From Roseburia faecis (lineage in GTDB: Bacteria; Bacillota; Clostridia; Lachnospirales; Lachnospiraceae): a DNA stretch of 64,000 nt. Numbering within the stretch: the first letter of the stretch is position 1; each line of letters begins with the position of its first letter. The position numbers and the translations under genes were made by a program. This document shows, one piece after another, positions 53,808-62,885 of this stretch. The stretch is taken from contig NZ_CVRR01000093.1 in the NCBI RefSeq assembly GCF_001406815.1, positions 1 to 64,000 of the forward strand. The letters are read 5' to 3'. Under the pieces are notes generated by a model. That model saw only the letters and a list, made by a program, of their open reading frames with translations, was not told the DNA's origin and searched no databases.

Positions 53808-53955
53808 ACTAAATGTTTTTGATATAAAATTGTACCTAATCTAAGCACACAGATTCACTCTCAGACTGATTGCGGACATCTGTGATACTGACTTGGATTT
53901 TCGGTTTAATATTGCAGCGCTGCCCTATCTTTACCGCTAAAATGGTATAAAAATA

Positions 53956-54011
53956 AGGACTAAATTAGGCATAACCCCTTGATTTTACTGGGTTTCATCT
54001 AACTTGGTCCT
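53956..54011 (-). terminator. Terminator T1 downstream of metA
   Basis: AGGACCAAGTTAG pairs with CTAATTTAGTCCT (one mismatch, one wobble), encloses an AACCC / GGGTT stem and runs into TTATTTTTAT. It begins 17 nt past the metA stop. Between T1 and T2 a CACAGAT / ATCTGTG stem and promoter-like TACAAT/TATATC sequence are visible. Confidence 0.7.
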
Positions 54012-54027
54012 ATTATAACTCAAACAC

Positions 54028-54960
54028 CTATTTCCCAATGATTTCATCGGTATTGATAAACTCATACGGTGTCTGCTGGTAAACGTAATAATTCAGCCAG
54101 TTTGCATAAAGGATATTTCCATGTGACCGCCACTGCAGCATCGGCCGCTGCGTTGGATCATCATCCGGATAATAATTACACGGAAGCGTGATCGCAAGTC
54201 CCTTCTCCCTGTCACGCTTATATTCACTGTCTAATGTCATCCGGTCATATTCCGGGTGTCCCATCACAAAAATCTGGCTGCCATCCTGATTGATTACCAG
54301 AAAAACCCCCGCCTCTTTTGATTTTGCCAGAATGGTCAGTTCTTCATGCTTTAAAATATCTTCCTCCCGGATCTCGGTATGCCGGGAATGTGGAGCATAA
54401 AAATAATCATCAAATCCGCGTACCATCGGAATCTTGCGATTCATTACATGGTGCCGGAATACCCCGAACATTTTCTGCTTTAGATCATATTTTTGGATTC
54501 CGTAATGATAATAAAGTGCAGCCTGCGCCCCCCAGCACAAATGCAGGGTGGATGTCACATGCTTTTTGGACCACTCCATAATCTCACACACTTCATCCCA
54601 GTAATCGACTTCTTCATATTTCATCTGTTCCACCGGTGCACCGGTAATGATCAGCCCGTCAAAATACTGGTTCTTAATTTCCTGAAACGTCTGATAAAAC
54701 TTGTTCAGGTGGCTCTTTGAAGTATGGGTGGATGCATGGGATGCCGGTGCAAGCAGCGATACGTCTACCTGTAACGGGGTGTTTGACAATGACCGGAAAA
54801 TCTGCAATTCCGTCTCTTCTTTCAGTGGCATCAGGTTCAGAATCACGATATTGATCGGACGAATATCCTGATGCATCGCACGGGACTCATCCATTACGAA
54901 AATATTTTCCTGTTCGAGGATCTCCTTTGCAGGCAGATCACTTTGTGTTCTGATTGGCAT
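54028..54960 (-). CDS. metA: Homoserine O-acyltransferase (MetA)
   Basis: The 310-residue enzyme has the MetA core: [16 protein letters not shown] near the start, nucleophile Cys in [14 protein letters not shown] (about 142), and the His and Glu of [20 protein letters not shown] (about 235-237). It activates homoserine with acetyl- or succinyl-CoA as the first committed step to methionine. Substrate choice cannot be called by eye; Clostridial homologues often use acetyl-CoA. It follows ligA by 8 nt, so the two share a transcript, and it is the chromosomal gene next to the ICE. Confidence 0.93.
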   Translation of the reverse strand: MPIRTQSDLPAKEILEQENIFVMDESRAMHQDIRPINIVILNLMPLKEETELQIFRSLSNTPLQVDVSLLAPASHASTHTSKSHLNKFYQTFQEIKNQYFDGLIITGAPVEQMKYEEVDYWDEVCEIMEWSKKHVTSTLHLCWGAQAALYYHYGIQKYDLKQKMFGVFRHHVMNRKIPMVRGFDDYFYAPHSRHTEIREEDILKHEELTILAKSKEAGVFLVINQDGSQIFVMGHPEYDRMTLDSEYKRDREKGLAITLPCNYYPDDDPTQRPMLQWRSHGNILYANWLNYYVYQQTPYEFINTDEIIGK

Positions 54961-54968
54961 AACTTTTT

Positions 54969-56939
54969 CTACCTCCCACCAAATTGTTCTATAAATGTAT
55001 CTTCGGAAATAATCGGAATTCCCAGTTCTTTTGCCTTACGATTCTTAGATGATGCGGATTCCACGTCATTGTTGACAAGATATGCCGTCTTTTTTGAGAC
55101 ACTTCCTGTCACTTTTCCGCCCTGGCTTTCTACATAGGCCTTAAATTCATCCCTGTTTTTATAGTGATGCACATCTCCGGTGATCACAAAACTCAGTCCC
55201 GCACAGCTTCCGGAAGAAGTATCCTGCACTTCTACATGTTCTATCGAAAGTTCATGAAGCAGATCCTCAAACCCACTGTGGTTTTTTTCATTCTGATACC
55301 AGGTTACAATTGATCGGGAACGTTCCGCTCCGATCCCCTCAATATCCTCAAACCCGTCCCCCTGATGCAGACGTTGCAAAAAGCCTTCAAAACCAATGGC
55401 GGCAACAATTTTTTTCCCGGCATCCACACCGATCAGCGGTATGCACAGGGCAAATATAAAGTTCACCGGATGTACCTGCCGGCTTTTTTCAATGGACTGT
55501 TCCATATTTGCCACAGATTTTTCACCAAAGCCCTCCATCTGGCTGATCTCCCCGAAATGCTCTTTCAAACGGAAAATATCCGCAAATTCATGGATAAATC
55601 CCGCATTCATAAAACGGAGCATCGTCTGAATGGAAAGACCGTCAATATCCATCCCCCACTTGCTGACAAAACGGGTAAATTTCTTGACATTTTTGGCTGT
55701 ACAGTCCGGATTGGTACAATGCAGGGTCTTTGTGCCACTGTTTTCACTCACATGAACTTTTGTCGGTGCATGGCACACCGGACACTGGGATGGAATCTCC
55801 GGAGCACCTACAGCATCTTTTACCGCAATACATTTCGGAATGATCTTATTAGCTTTGATCACAGAAAGTGTGCACTCTTTTCCAATCCCCAGACGCTCGA
55901 TCTCACTGATATTACATAGCGATGCCCTGGATACTGTCGTTCCCTCAATCTGTACCGGTTCAAACACGGCAACTGGGGAAATTGTTGATACCGCACACGA
56001 CCATTCGATATACTTTAGTTTTGTATCTACAGCCTCATCCTGCCATTTGAACGCAAAACCGGCACGTGTCGCATGATGCCCGGTCACGCTTCCCGATGCC
56101 GCATAATCCGTATCATCATAACAGATCACCAGACCATCTACCGGAATATCCATTTTTCCGCTCTCTACAAGTTTCGTCCATCGGTCAATGGCTTCCGGAA
56201 GTTTTTGGGCGGTTGTCGCTTCCCTGTCTACCACATCAAATCCCAGTTTTTCCAGAAAGTGCATCCGCTCTCCCCACGATACCATCGGCTCATCCAGATG
56301 CACCAGTGTAAATGCATGAAACCTGACATGGCGTGCCTTCACTTCTGCCGGATCTTCCAGATTCAGCGTTCCGGATGCCAGATTTCGCGGATTTGCATAT
56401 TTTTCATCGTCATCCTCAATCATGTCGTTGATCTGTGCAAAATCTGTATAGGATATGGCAGCTTCTCCTCGCACAACCAGATGCCCCTGATACGAAATCT
56501 TTTGCGGGAATCCTCCGATCGCACCCTTTAAAAATGTAATGTTGGTACCCAGGTTTCCATTTCCTCTGGTAAGAATTTTTACAAGATTTCCGTTATCATA
56601 CGTCAGAACCAGCGTAAGTCCGTCCAGTTTCCATGACAGCCAGATCGGATAAGCTCCCGCCCATTGCTGCAGTTCTTCCACCTGTTTGGTCTTCGCCAGA
56701 GAAAGTGCCGGATACTCATGCGGTTCTTTTTGTCCGCTTCCGGATTCTTCATATCCGGCATTCTGCGTCGGGCTGTCCTTTATAATATATCCGGTTTTTT
56801 CTTCCAGCGTGGTAAGCTCATCAAACAAAGCATCCCACTCATAATTTGGCATGATTTCATCCTGTCCGTTATAATACGCAGCTGATGCTGCATTCAACTG
56901 TTTTACCAGTTCTTCAATCCGTTGCTTTTCTGTTTCCAT
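54969..56939 (-). CDS. ligA: NAD-dependent DNA ligase
   Basis: The 656-residue ligase has the adenylation motif [13 protein letters not shown] (Lys about 102), the OB fold and a four-Cys zinc site (CPVCHAPT ... [11 protein letters not shown]). Helix-hairpin-helix repeats ([35 protein letters not shown]) and a C-terminal BRCT ([38 protein letters not shown]) follow. It seals nicks with NAD+. The length is near the usual 660-670. Many Clostridia have more than one such ligase, so it may not be the only copy. Confidence 0.93.
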   Translation of the reverse strand: METEKQRIEELVKQLNAASAAYYNGQDEIMPNYEWDALFDELTTLEEKTGYIIKDSPTQNAGYEESGSGQKEPHEYPALSLAKTKQVEELQQWAGAYPIWLSWKLDGLTLVLTYDNGNLVKILTRGNGNLGTNITFLKGAIGGFPQKISYQGHLVVRGEAAISYTDFAQINDMIEDDDEKYANPRNLASGTLNLEDPAEVKARHVRFHAFTLVHLDEPMVSWGERMHFLEKLGFDVVDREATTAQKLPEAIDRWTKLVESGKMDIPVDGLVICYDDTDYAASGSVTGHHATRAGFAFKWQDEAVDTKLKYIEWSCAVSTISPVAVFEPVQIEGTTVSRASLCNISEIERLGIGKECTLSVIKANKIIPKCIAVKDAVGAPEIPSQCPVCHAPTKVHVSENSGTKTLHCTNPDCTAKNVKKFTRFVSKWGMDIDGLSIQTMLRFMNAGFIHEFADIFRLKEHFGEISQMEGFGEKSVANMEQSIEKSRQVHPVNFIFALCIPLIGVDAGKKIVAAIGFEGFLQRLHQGDGFEDIEGIGAERSRSIVTWYQNEKNHSGFEDLLHELSIEHVEVQDTSSGSCAGLSFVITGDVHHYKNRDEFKAYVESQGGKVTGSVSKKTAYLVNNDVESASSKNRKAKELGIPIISEDTFIEQFGGR

Positions 56940-57762
56940 TTTTGTTCTCTCTATCTATATGATGATTTACCACCGTATACGTGCCATGTATGGCAGAATT
57001 GCGTGGTTTTCGTTTTGATTTTTGTGGTTTTTCCATTGGTCGCACGGGCTGATTGCTCGAATGTGCGATCAACTGTTTTAACTTTTTAAATTCCTCCGGT
57101 GTAACATCCCGGTACTTTCCTGATTCGAGATCTCCCAGTTCAATATTCATGATCCGTACACGTACCAGTTTCTGTACACGGTACCCAAAATATTCACACA
57201 TGCGTCGGATCTGTCGGTTTAATCCCTGTGTCAGAATGATCCGGAACTGTTTTTTTCCTGTCCGTTCTACCCTGCATTTGCGCGTTGTCGTGCCAAGTTC
57301 CACAAGCGGAACACCGTTTGCCATACCATGCAGAAATGCATCCGTCACCGGACGGTTCACGGTAACAAGATATTCTTTTTCATGCATATTTCCCGACCGC
57401 ATAATTTTGTTGACAATCTCACCGTTATTCGTCAACAGCAACAGTCCTTCCGACTCTTTATCCAGACGCCCGACCGGATAGATCCGTTTCGGATAATGCA
57501 GGAAATCAATCACATTATTTTTTTCCCTTTTTTCCGCCGTGCAGACAATACCCGCCGGCTTGTTAAGCGCGATCAGTATCATTTCTTTTTCTTTTTGTAC
57601 CGGTCTTCCACAGAAACAGACCTCCTGTCCATCCGATACATGATCCCCCATCCGCGCGGTTTTTCCGCCGATGGTTACATTTCCTGCTTCAATCTGGCGA
57701 TCTGCTTCTCTTCTGGAGCATACCCCTGCTTCACTTAAAAATTTATTAATTCTGACTTCCAC
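56914..57762 (-). CDS. RsuA/RluB-family rRNA pseudouridine synthase
   Basis: The 282-residue protein has an S4 RNA-binding domain (RINKFLSEAGVCSRREADRQ then EAGNVTIGGKTARMGDHV) and the synthase core with catalytic Asp in YPVGRLDKESEGLLLLTNNG. ILTQGLNRQIRRMCEYFGY and a basic C-terminal tail follow. It converts a uridine of rRNA, most like RluF/RluB in sequence. It overlaps the ligA start by 26 nt on the same strand, so the operon runs rlu-ligA-metA. Confidence 0.9.
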   Translation of the reverse strand: MEVRINKFLSEAGVCSRREADRQIEAGNVTIGGKTARMGDHVSDGQEVCFCGRPVQKEKEMILIALNKPAGIVCTAEKREKNNVIDFLHYPKRIYPVGRLDKESEGLLLLTNNGEIVNKIMRSGNMHEKEYLVTVNRPVTDAFLHGMANGVPLVELGTTTRKCRVERTGKKQFRIILTQGLNRQIRRMCEYFGYRVQKLVRVRIMNIELGDLESGKYRDVTPEEFKKLKQLIAHSSNQPVRPMEKPQKSKRKPRNSAIHGTYTVVNHHIDRENKNGNRKATD

Positions 57763-57780
57763 GTTTCTTCCCTGTCTGAC

Positions 57781-57809
57781 AAAAATCGCGGAGACCTCAC
57801 AGCCTCCGC
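57781..57809 (-). terminator. Terminator of the SH3-domain protein gene
   Basis: GCGGAG / CTCCGC stem with a 10-nt loop and ATTTTTGT on the minus strand. Confidence 0.8.
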
Positions 57810-57827
57810 TTCTTTATGATGTCTTTA

Positions 57828-59126
57828 TTATTTTACCGTTTTTATTAAATCGCTCTTGATGTATCCGGTTTTTCCCTGGAACTTCACCTTCGTCCATTCT
57901 CCCTTGGTGCCAAGTTTCTTTAATTTTACGCCCGCATCTACTTTTCCAAGAAGTTCTCCATCTGTACTGGCGGTTTTACGCACATTGCAGATATCCTTCG
58001 TTTTTACGGTTCCCTTGCCGGAACCTGACTTGGAAGATACTTCCTTTACAAATTCGCTCTTTACATATCCGGTTTCTCCCTGGAATTTTACCTTGGTCCA
58101 GTCACCTTCCGTTCCAAGTTTCTTCAGTTCCACACCAATATCCACTTTTCCGAGGAGCTCACCATCCGTACTCGGGCTCTTTCTGACATTACAGATATCT
58201 TTTGTCTTGACCGTACCGGTAGATTTCTTGGAATCGCTCTTTTGGGTATCTTCCTTCTTTTCCGTAGACTCCGTTGTCTGGGTTTCCTCGGTCTTTTGAG
58301 TTTCTTCTTTCTTTTGAGTTTCTTCCTGTTTCTTTGTCTCTGTGGTCTGGGTTTCCTGCGTCTGGCTTTCCGTCTCTGTCGTCTGGGTTTCGGTATTGCT
58401 TACAATCGTTTCTCTCCATTTTGCCATGGCATTTCGAAGTGTTCCACCCACCATATTGGCAAGTTTTTCATCACTCTTTACAGCTTCATTATAGCTTGTC
58501 TGCACCTCTTTCTGCAGAGCAACCACTTCATCACTCTTCTCATATGCCAGAATCAGGGAATACAGATTTGCATCCAGATCCTGATCCAGGAAATTGAAAT
58601 TGTATGCAGAGTATATGTTATTGATGATCAGATTTCCCTTTCCGTCTCTCTCCACATAGAAGAAATCCATTCCCGGTGCCGGAGTATCCACACCTTTGAA
58701 TTTCAGATCATAGCATACAGATACCAGATAAGAATCATCGGTTGCCCCCTTTGTGGAATAACAGGTGATGTTCTGATAATCCTCATAATACTCAGAAAAC
58801 GTCGTGATATAACTCTTTTCATTGTCACTGAGCGGCTGTGCAATCATCTCCAGCGAATCCGTATCTCCACCGGCATATGCCGCATAATAATTTTCCATCA
58901 GTGTCACAAGTTCCGCATCTGCATCCTTCTGCAGCTTACCAATTTCCTGATATTCTGTAGTCTGTGTCACTCCCTGTGTACCGTTTTGTGTCTCTTTCTG
59001 ATCTTTCTGCGGACCGGTACACTTTACCAGAATCACAACAAGAATCACAAATAAAACAGCTGCGCAAAAATATCGTCTATATTTCACAAAAAAGTCTGTA
59101 AACTTTTTTAATTTTTCATTCTGCAT
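57828..59126 (-). CDS. Membrane-anchored protein with two bacterial SH3 domains
   Basis: The start at 59126 (GGAGGGTTC upstream) gives a short cytoplasmic N-terminus and a membrane helix (YFCAAVLFVILVVILVKC). A globular part (VTLMENYYAAYAGGDTDSLE, GMDFFYVERDGKGNLIINNI), a Thr/Glu/Gln-rich linker and two nearly identical SH3b repeats (KTKDICNVRKSPSTDGELLG and KTKDICNVRKTASTDGELLG) follow. SH3b domains bind cell-wall peptides. It is probably outside the cell and tethered to the membrane. The repeats are about 85 percent identical, which marks a recent duplication. Confidence 0.8.
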   Translation of the reverse strand: MQNEKLKKFTDFFVKYRRYFCAAVLFVILVVILVKCTGPQKDQKETQNGTQGVTQTTEYQEIGKLQKDADAELVTLMENYYAAYAGGDTDSLEMIAQPLSDNEKSYITTFSEYYEDYQNITCYSTKGATDDSYLVSVCYDLKFKGVDTPAPGMDFFYVERDGKGNLIINNIYSAYNFNFLDQDLDANLYSLILAYEKSDEVVALQKEVQTSYNEAVKSDEKLANMVGGTLRNAMAKWRETIVSNTETQTTETESQTQETQTTETKKQEETQKKEETQKTEETQTTESTEKKEDTQKSDSKKSTGTVKTKDICNVRKSPSTDGELLGKVDIGVELKKLGTEGDWTKVKFQGETGYVKSEFVKEVSSKSGSGKGTVKTKDICNVRKTASTDGELLGKVDAGVKLKKLGTKGEWTKVKFQGKTGYIKSDLIKTVK

Positions 59127-59190
59127 ATGAACCCTCCATAAAAATGCATCTTTCCATTTATGATACCACACCTCATACTATTCGTCCAGT

Positions 59191-59220
59191 AAAAAAGCGG
59201 TGCATGACGCACCGCTTTTC
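59191..59220 (-). terminator. Terminator after tRNA-Arg
   Basis: AAAAGCGGTGC / GCACCGCTTTT, an 11-bp perfect stem with a 4-nt loop, lies 45 nt past the tRNA 3' end and upstream of the SH3-protein gene. Confidence 0.85.
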
Positions 59221-59265
59221 CTGTCGTTCCATGGGTAAGTTGTTTCCTTGCCACATAGCATAAAC

Positions 59266-59337
59266 TGCACCCGGCGGGAATCGAACCCGCATCTCAGGAG
59301 TCGGAGTCCTGCGTTCTATCCATTATACTACGGCTGC
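59266..59337 (-). tRNA. tRNA-Arg (anticodon CCG)
   Basis: The 72-nt cloverleaf has anticodon stem CAGGA / TCCTG with loop CTCCGAC (anticodon CCG) and T arm GCGGG TTCGATT CCCGC. Acceptor GCAGCCG / CGGGTGC has a G-G mismatch at 4-69, where the usual sequence is GCACCCG. CCA is not encoded. Confidence 0.9.
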
Positions 59338-59392
59338 ATAGCACTCTTATTTCACAAGTGCCTTTTTACTATATCACACTTCAAATTTAGAG

Positions 59393-60157
59393 TCAATCCA
59401 CACTTTGATGTAAAATATGAAGTATTTCTTCCAGCTGCTTTACCGGAAGCTGCCCCGGTGCGCTCGCCTGCCCGCCTGCGCCAAATGTCACACACGATCC
59501 GAAAAACTCTCCGGCCACGCGGGAAATCCCCCCTTTTACACCCATGGACATGGTAATCAGCGGATGATCCGGATGGTTTTCATGAAAGCGGTTGGTCTCC
59601 TCCAGCAAATGCAATACATCCCACATATTCTGCGGCATAACTGCCAGTTTCACGACATCTGCGCCACTCTCACGGATCTGTTCCAACAGCATGCGGATCA
59701 CCTCCGGGTCCGGCGTCTGTTCAAAATCATGATGGGAAGCAATCACATATACTCCCATCTCCTGCAACCTCGCTATTTCTTTCTGCGGATTTTTTGCTTC
59801 AAAATATTCCACATCAATAAAATCCACGACATCTGATTCTGCCGCCACCTGATGAATATCATAAATATCCGCCGCGGAAAGTGCTTTGCACCCTCCCTGA
59901 TTTTTAGAACGGAAGGTATACACCAGAATACTTTCCTTTATGATATGTTTCATTTCGTTTAATATTTCGCGGATCGCATTCGGACTTTCCACGTTTTCAA
60001 ACGCATCCACACGCCACTCAATCATTTCCGTGTGTGCTTCTTCCAGCCTTCTGGTTTCTCTTAAAATTTCTTCTTTCGAAGACTCCATGACCGGCACACA
60101 CACGAGCGGTTTCCCTTTTCCTATAATCTTTCCTTTTATACAAAGCAGATTTTCCAT
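59393..60157 (-). CDS. aroD: Type I 3-dehydroquinate dehydratase
   Basis: The 254-residue TIM barrel has the early EWRVDAFEN, the catalytic His in YVIASHHDFEQTP (about 143) and the Schiff-base Lys in GADVVKLAVMPQN (about 170), then MSMGVKGGISRVAGEFFGS. It dehydrates 3-dehydroquinate to 3-dehydroshikimate in the shikimate pathway. The promoter TTGTTT-N17-TATAAT lies at 60192-60220. It is divergent from the DAHP synthase of the same pathway, so the 150-bp gap may hold shared control. Confidence 0.93.
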   Translation of the reverse strand: MENLLCIKGKIIGKGKPLVCVPVMESSKEEILRETRRLEEAHTEMIEWRVDAFENVESPNAIREILNEMKHIIKESILVYTFRSKNQGGCKALSAADIYDIHQVAAESDVVDFIDVEYFEAKNPQKEIARLQEMGVYVIASHHDFEQTPDPEVIRMLLEQIRESGADVVKLAVMPQNMWDVLHLLEETNRFHENHPDHPLITMSMGVKGGISRVAGEFFGSCVTFGAGGQASAPGQLPVKQLEEILHILHQSVD

Positions 60158-60191
60158 CTCTGCACCTCCTGCTGTGTTGTAATTCTCTGTT

Positions 60192-60220
60192 ATTATATTC
60201 TAAAAGCCCGAAAGAAACAA
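60192..60220 (-). promoter_or_regulatory. aroD promoter
   Basis: TTGTTT, a 17-nt spacer and a perfect TATAAT on the minus strand. Confidence 0.65.
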
Positions 60221-60234
60221 CCGATTCCTGTTAT

Positions 60235-60263
60235 TTGACATTTTTCCCGTTTTCCATTAAGAT
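60235..60263 (+). promoter_or_regulatory. DAHP synthase promoter
   Basis: A perfect TTGACA, 17-nt spacer and TAAGAT on the plus strand, 45 nt before the start codon. The start codon follows GATAGGAG. Confidence 0.75.
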
Positions 60264-60307
60264 AGTCACGGTATGTGATATCCGAACTTAAGAGATAGGA
60301 GAAAAAA

Positions 60308-61342
60308 ATGAGTTTTGAATTTTTAAACCAATTACCGACTCCGGCAGACATTAAGCGCGATTATCCGCTTTCCCCGGAGCTTCGTGAATTAAAAAAACAC
60401 AGAGACCTCATGATCTCTGATGTAATTACAGGTAAAGATTCACGTGTCCTCGTAATCATCGGACCGTGTTCTGCAGATAACGAAGATTCTGTATGTGATT
60501 ATGTGAGCCGTCTGACCAAAATCCAGGAAGATGTCAAGGATCAGGTCATCTTAGTTCCGCGTATTTACACCAACAAACCACGTACAACCGGCGAAGGCTA
60601 CAAAGGGATTGCTTCCCAGCCAGATCCGGAAAAAGCTCCGGATATGATCGAGGGTCTGATCGCCATGCGTAAAATGCACATCCGTGCAATCGAAGAAAGC
60701 GGTCTTACCTGTGCCGATGAAATGCTTTACCCGGAAAACTGGGGATATGTCGAGGATCTTCTCTCCTACGTTGCCATCGGAGCACGTTCGGTAGAAGATC
60801 AGCAGCATCGTCTGACGGTCAGTGGTTTTGATGTCGCTTCCGGAATGAAAAATCCTACCAGTGGTGATTTTTCTGTTATGCTCAATTCTGTATACGCGGC
60901 ACAGCATCCGCATCATTTCGTTTATCGCGGATACGAGGTGGAGACAACCGGAAATCCTCTGACTCACGTGGTTCTTCGCGGTGCAGTCAGCAAGCACGGC
61001 AATACCACCCAGAATTATCACTATGAAGATCTGATCCGTCTTCATGAGATGTACGAAAAAATGGATGTCATCCATCCGGCAGCCATCATTGATACCAACC
61101 ATTCCAACTCCGGAAAGAAGTTTAAGGAACAGATCCGTATCGCAAAAGAAGTGATGCATAACCGCCAGCTTTCTTCCGATATCCGTTCTCTGGTAAAGGG
61201 TCTGATGATTGAAAGTTACATCGAAGAGGGAAATCAGTCTATCGGAGATCATATTTACGGAAAATCCATTACCGATCCTTGTCTCGGATGGGAAGATTCC
61301 AAACAGCTGATCTATGACATTGCGGAGATGAACGCAAAATAA
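60308..61342 (+). CDS. DAHP synthase (class I, AroF/G/H type)
   Basis: The 344-residue enzyme has class I-alpha landmarks: VLVIIGPCSADNEDSVCDYV, RIYTNKPRTTGEGYKG (PEP site), GARSVEDQQHRLTVSGFDVA, and metal ligands in IIDTNHSNSGKK (His) and the LMIESYIEEGNQ stretch (Glu). It condenses PEP and erythrose-4-phosphate, the first step of aromatic amino acid synthesis. Which amino acid inhibits it cannot be read reliably. It has its own promoter and terminator. Confidence 0.94.
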   Translation: MSFEFLNQLPTPADIKRDYPLSPELRELKKHRDLMISDVITGKDSRVLVIIGPCSADNEDSVCDYVSRLTKIQEDVKDQVILVPRIYTNKPRTTGEGYKGIASQPDPEKAPDMIEGLIAMRKMHIRAIEESGLTCADEMLYPENWGYVEDLLSYVAIGARSVEDQQHRLTVSGFDVASGMKNPTSGDFSVMLNSVYAAQHPHHFVYRGYEVETTGNPLTHVVLRGAVSKHGNTTQNYHYEDLIRLHEMYEKMDVIHPAAIIDTNHSNSGKKFKEQIRIAKEVMHNRQLSSDIRSLVKGLMIESYIEEGNQSIGDHIYGKSITDPCLGWEDSKQLIYDIAEMNAK

Positions 61343-61365
61343 ACAGTTTTTGTCTGAAAACAAAA

Positions 61366-61405
61366 ATGGAGTGTAAAAAGTGTTCCTTTTGCACTCCATC
61401 TTTTT
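61366..61405 (+). terminator. DAHP synthase terminator
   Basis: ATGGAGTG / CACTCCAT stem, A/T loop, then CTTTTTAT. Confidence 0.85.
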
Positions 61406-61414
61406 ATAATTTTT

Positions 61415-61951
61415 TTATAATTTTTCTACAACAAAACGTAACAGCCGGATTCCAACAGATGCCTCCAATACACATCCAAGAAGTACCAGTACCGCAACTC
61501 CCATCCCCCATGCCAGCCGCAGCAGCCATGGATTTTTCCGGTTATAAAACCTGTGCGGTTCTACCAGCAGTAAAAGCGCAAGCGCTGCAAGATACAAAAT
61601 TCCATGTGGCAGCCACGATACCAGAAAAAAAACAATTCCAAGAATCCCCATATTCATCACACAGGCAGCAAAAAATACCCCGCCGGTAAAATAAATCAGG
61701 CAGCGCAATAATAATGGCAGAATTGCTTTTAAAGCAGTAAGGGAAAGGATTGCAATAATCACAAACACTTTTCCCCTTTCCCATAAAATATTTGCCAGAA
61801 GCGGCAAATACCCGGTATCCGATGCCGCAAATGCTTTCATATGATACGCATTTAAAAATCCATAAGTCGTAAAATATTCATATCCAAACAGACAGGTACA
61901 TAAAATTCCCGCCAGGCCAAAACAGATTCCAATCGCCAGTTCCTTTTTCAT
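61415..61951 (-). CDS. SpoIIM-like membrane protein
   Basis: The 178-residue protein has about five membrane helices (ELAIGICFGLAGILCTCLFG; LLALLLLVE-type helix near 125). The central FFLVSWLPHGILYLAALALL resembles the H-G-x-x-E/L segment of SpoIIM, a forespore engulfment protein. In Bacillus the order nudF-spoIIM is also seen, which supports the call here (62-nt gap). Sequence match is weak, so the assignment is by layout and context. Confidence 0.55.
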   Translation of the reverse strand: MKKELAIGICFGLAGILCTCLFGYEYFTTYGFLNAYHMKAFAASDTGYLPLLANILWERGKVFVIIAILSLTALKAILPLLLRCLIYFTGGVFFAACVMNMGILGIVFFLVSWLPHGILYLAALALLLLVEPHRFYNRKNPWLLRLAWGMGVAVLVLLGCVLEASVGIRLLRFVVEKL

Positions 61952-62012
61952 AAAAATTCCTAAAACTCTTTTCTTTTCAGCCTATGCCCTGTCCGTTTTC
62001 TTTATTCCATTT

Positions 62013-62579
62013 TTATAAATCCAGATGTTTTCCCATTCCGCCTTTTTTTGCTGCCGCATATGCCATAATTGCAGCAATGGTTTTTCCATCCTGAATTTTC
62101 CCTTCATAGATCATATCGCACAACTCTTCCAGTGTGTAAATTTCCACATCAATGGATTCCGCTTCATCCAGATGCCGGGTTCCCACTTCCAGATCGGTAG
62201 CTACAAAAATATCAACCGCCTCATCACAAAATGCCACCGTCGTACGCAGGGATAATAAATGTTTCACATTCGTGCTGCGGTATCCCGTTTCCTCTTCCAT
62301 CTCCCGTGCCGCACAATACGCCGTATCTTCCGTCTTACTGTCCCGACAGCCGGCCGGAATTTCAAGTGTTTCTCTCTCCAGCGCATTGCGGTACTGACGC
62401 ACCATCACAATTCTTCCATCCTTCATAACCGGAAGAATGGCGGCTGCGCCCATACGATGGGATACAAAATCCCACTCTGCTTTGTTTCCATCCGGAAGTT
62501 CCATCGTATCTTTGTAGATATCCAGAATTGCTCCCTTGTATACCAGTTCTCTCTTCAATCGTTTTACATGCTCTACCAT
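62013..62579 (-). CDS. nudF: NudF-type ADP-ribose pyrophosphatase
   Basis: The 188-residue Nudix protein has the Nudix box GCRDSKTEDTAYCAAREMEE then ETGY; the spacing from the first Gly to Glu is one residue longer than canonical, while the REMEEETGY core is intact. The N-terminal ILDIYKDTMELPDGNKAEWD and the aromatic VRQYRNALERETLEIPAG are typical of ADP-ribose hydrolases. It removes ADP-ribose as AMP and ribose-5-phosphate. No clear terminator lies between it and the SpoIIM-like gene, so they may be cotranscribed. Confidence 0.88.
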   Translation of the reverse strand: MVEHVKRLKRELVYKGAILDIYKDTMELPDGNKAEWDFVSHRMGAAAILPVMKDGRIVMVRQYRNALERETLEIPAGCRDSKTEDTAYCAAREMEEETGYRSTNVKHLLSLRTTVAFCDEAVDIFVATDLEVGTRHLDEAESIDVEIYTLEELCDMIYEGKIQDGKTIAAIMAYAAAKKGGMGKHLDL

Positions 62580-62827
62580 ATTTCAAACCTCTCTTTCCTG
62601 TCCGAACATCATCCCCGGATATTTTTCATCGTTCACAGTTTCTTCAAATTTGTAACATATCCATTTCACACTTTTCCGGTATAGTGAAATCATCAAAAGG
62701 AACCAAAACCTTTCGATCATTTTTTTTCATAATCTGGCCAGTGCAGCCGTGCTGTACTGGTCCCTCCTTTTTATTCTATACGTCCCATGAAATCCCAATG
62801 TATTTATTTTACAACACATTATGATAT
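62580..62827. other. Non-coding gap between rny and nudF
   Basis: This holds a plus-strand hairpin GGCCAGTGCAGC / GCTGTACTGGTCC (62737-62764) followed by CTCCTTTTT, and upstream TATAGT-type promoter-like sequence near 62682. It could be a small plus-strand RNA with a terminator, or the leader of nudF. No ORF with a ribosome site was seen. Confidence 0.35.
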
Positions 62828-62870
62828 AAAAAAGGCTTAATCCCGCTTTCCGCGGTCTTAAGCCTTTTTA
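62828..62870 (-). terminator. RNase Y terminator
   Basis: AAAAAGGCTTAA / TTAAGCCTTTTT with a GC-rich inner stem, right after the rny stop. Confidence 0.88.
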
Positions 62871-62885
62871 AGTTCATTTTCACAA

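Noticed and set aside
59266-59337. tRNA-Arg as the ICE attachment site
   Set aside because: It is 5 kb beyond the ICE end with intact metA, ligA and other genes between, and the element uses a serine recombinase.
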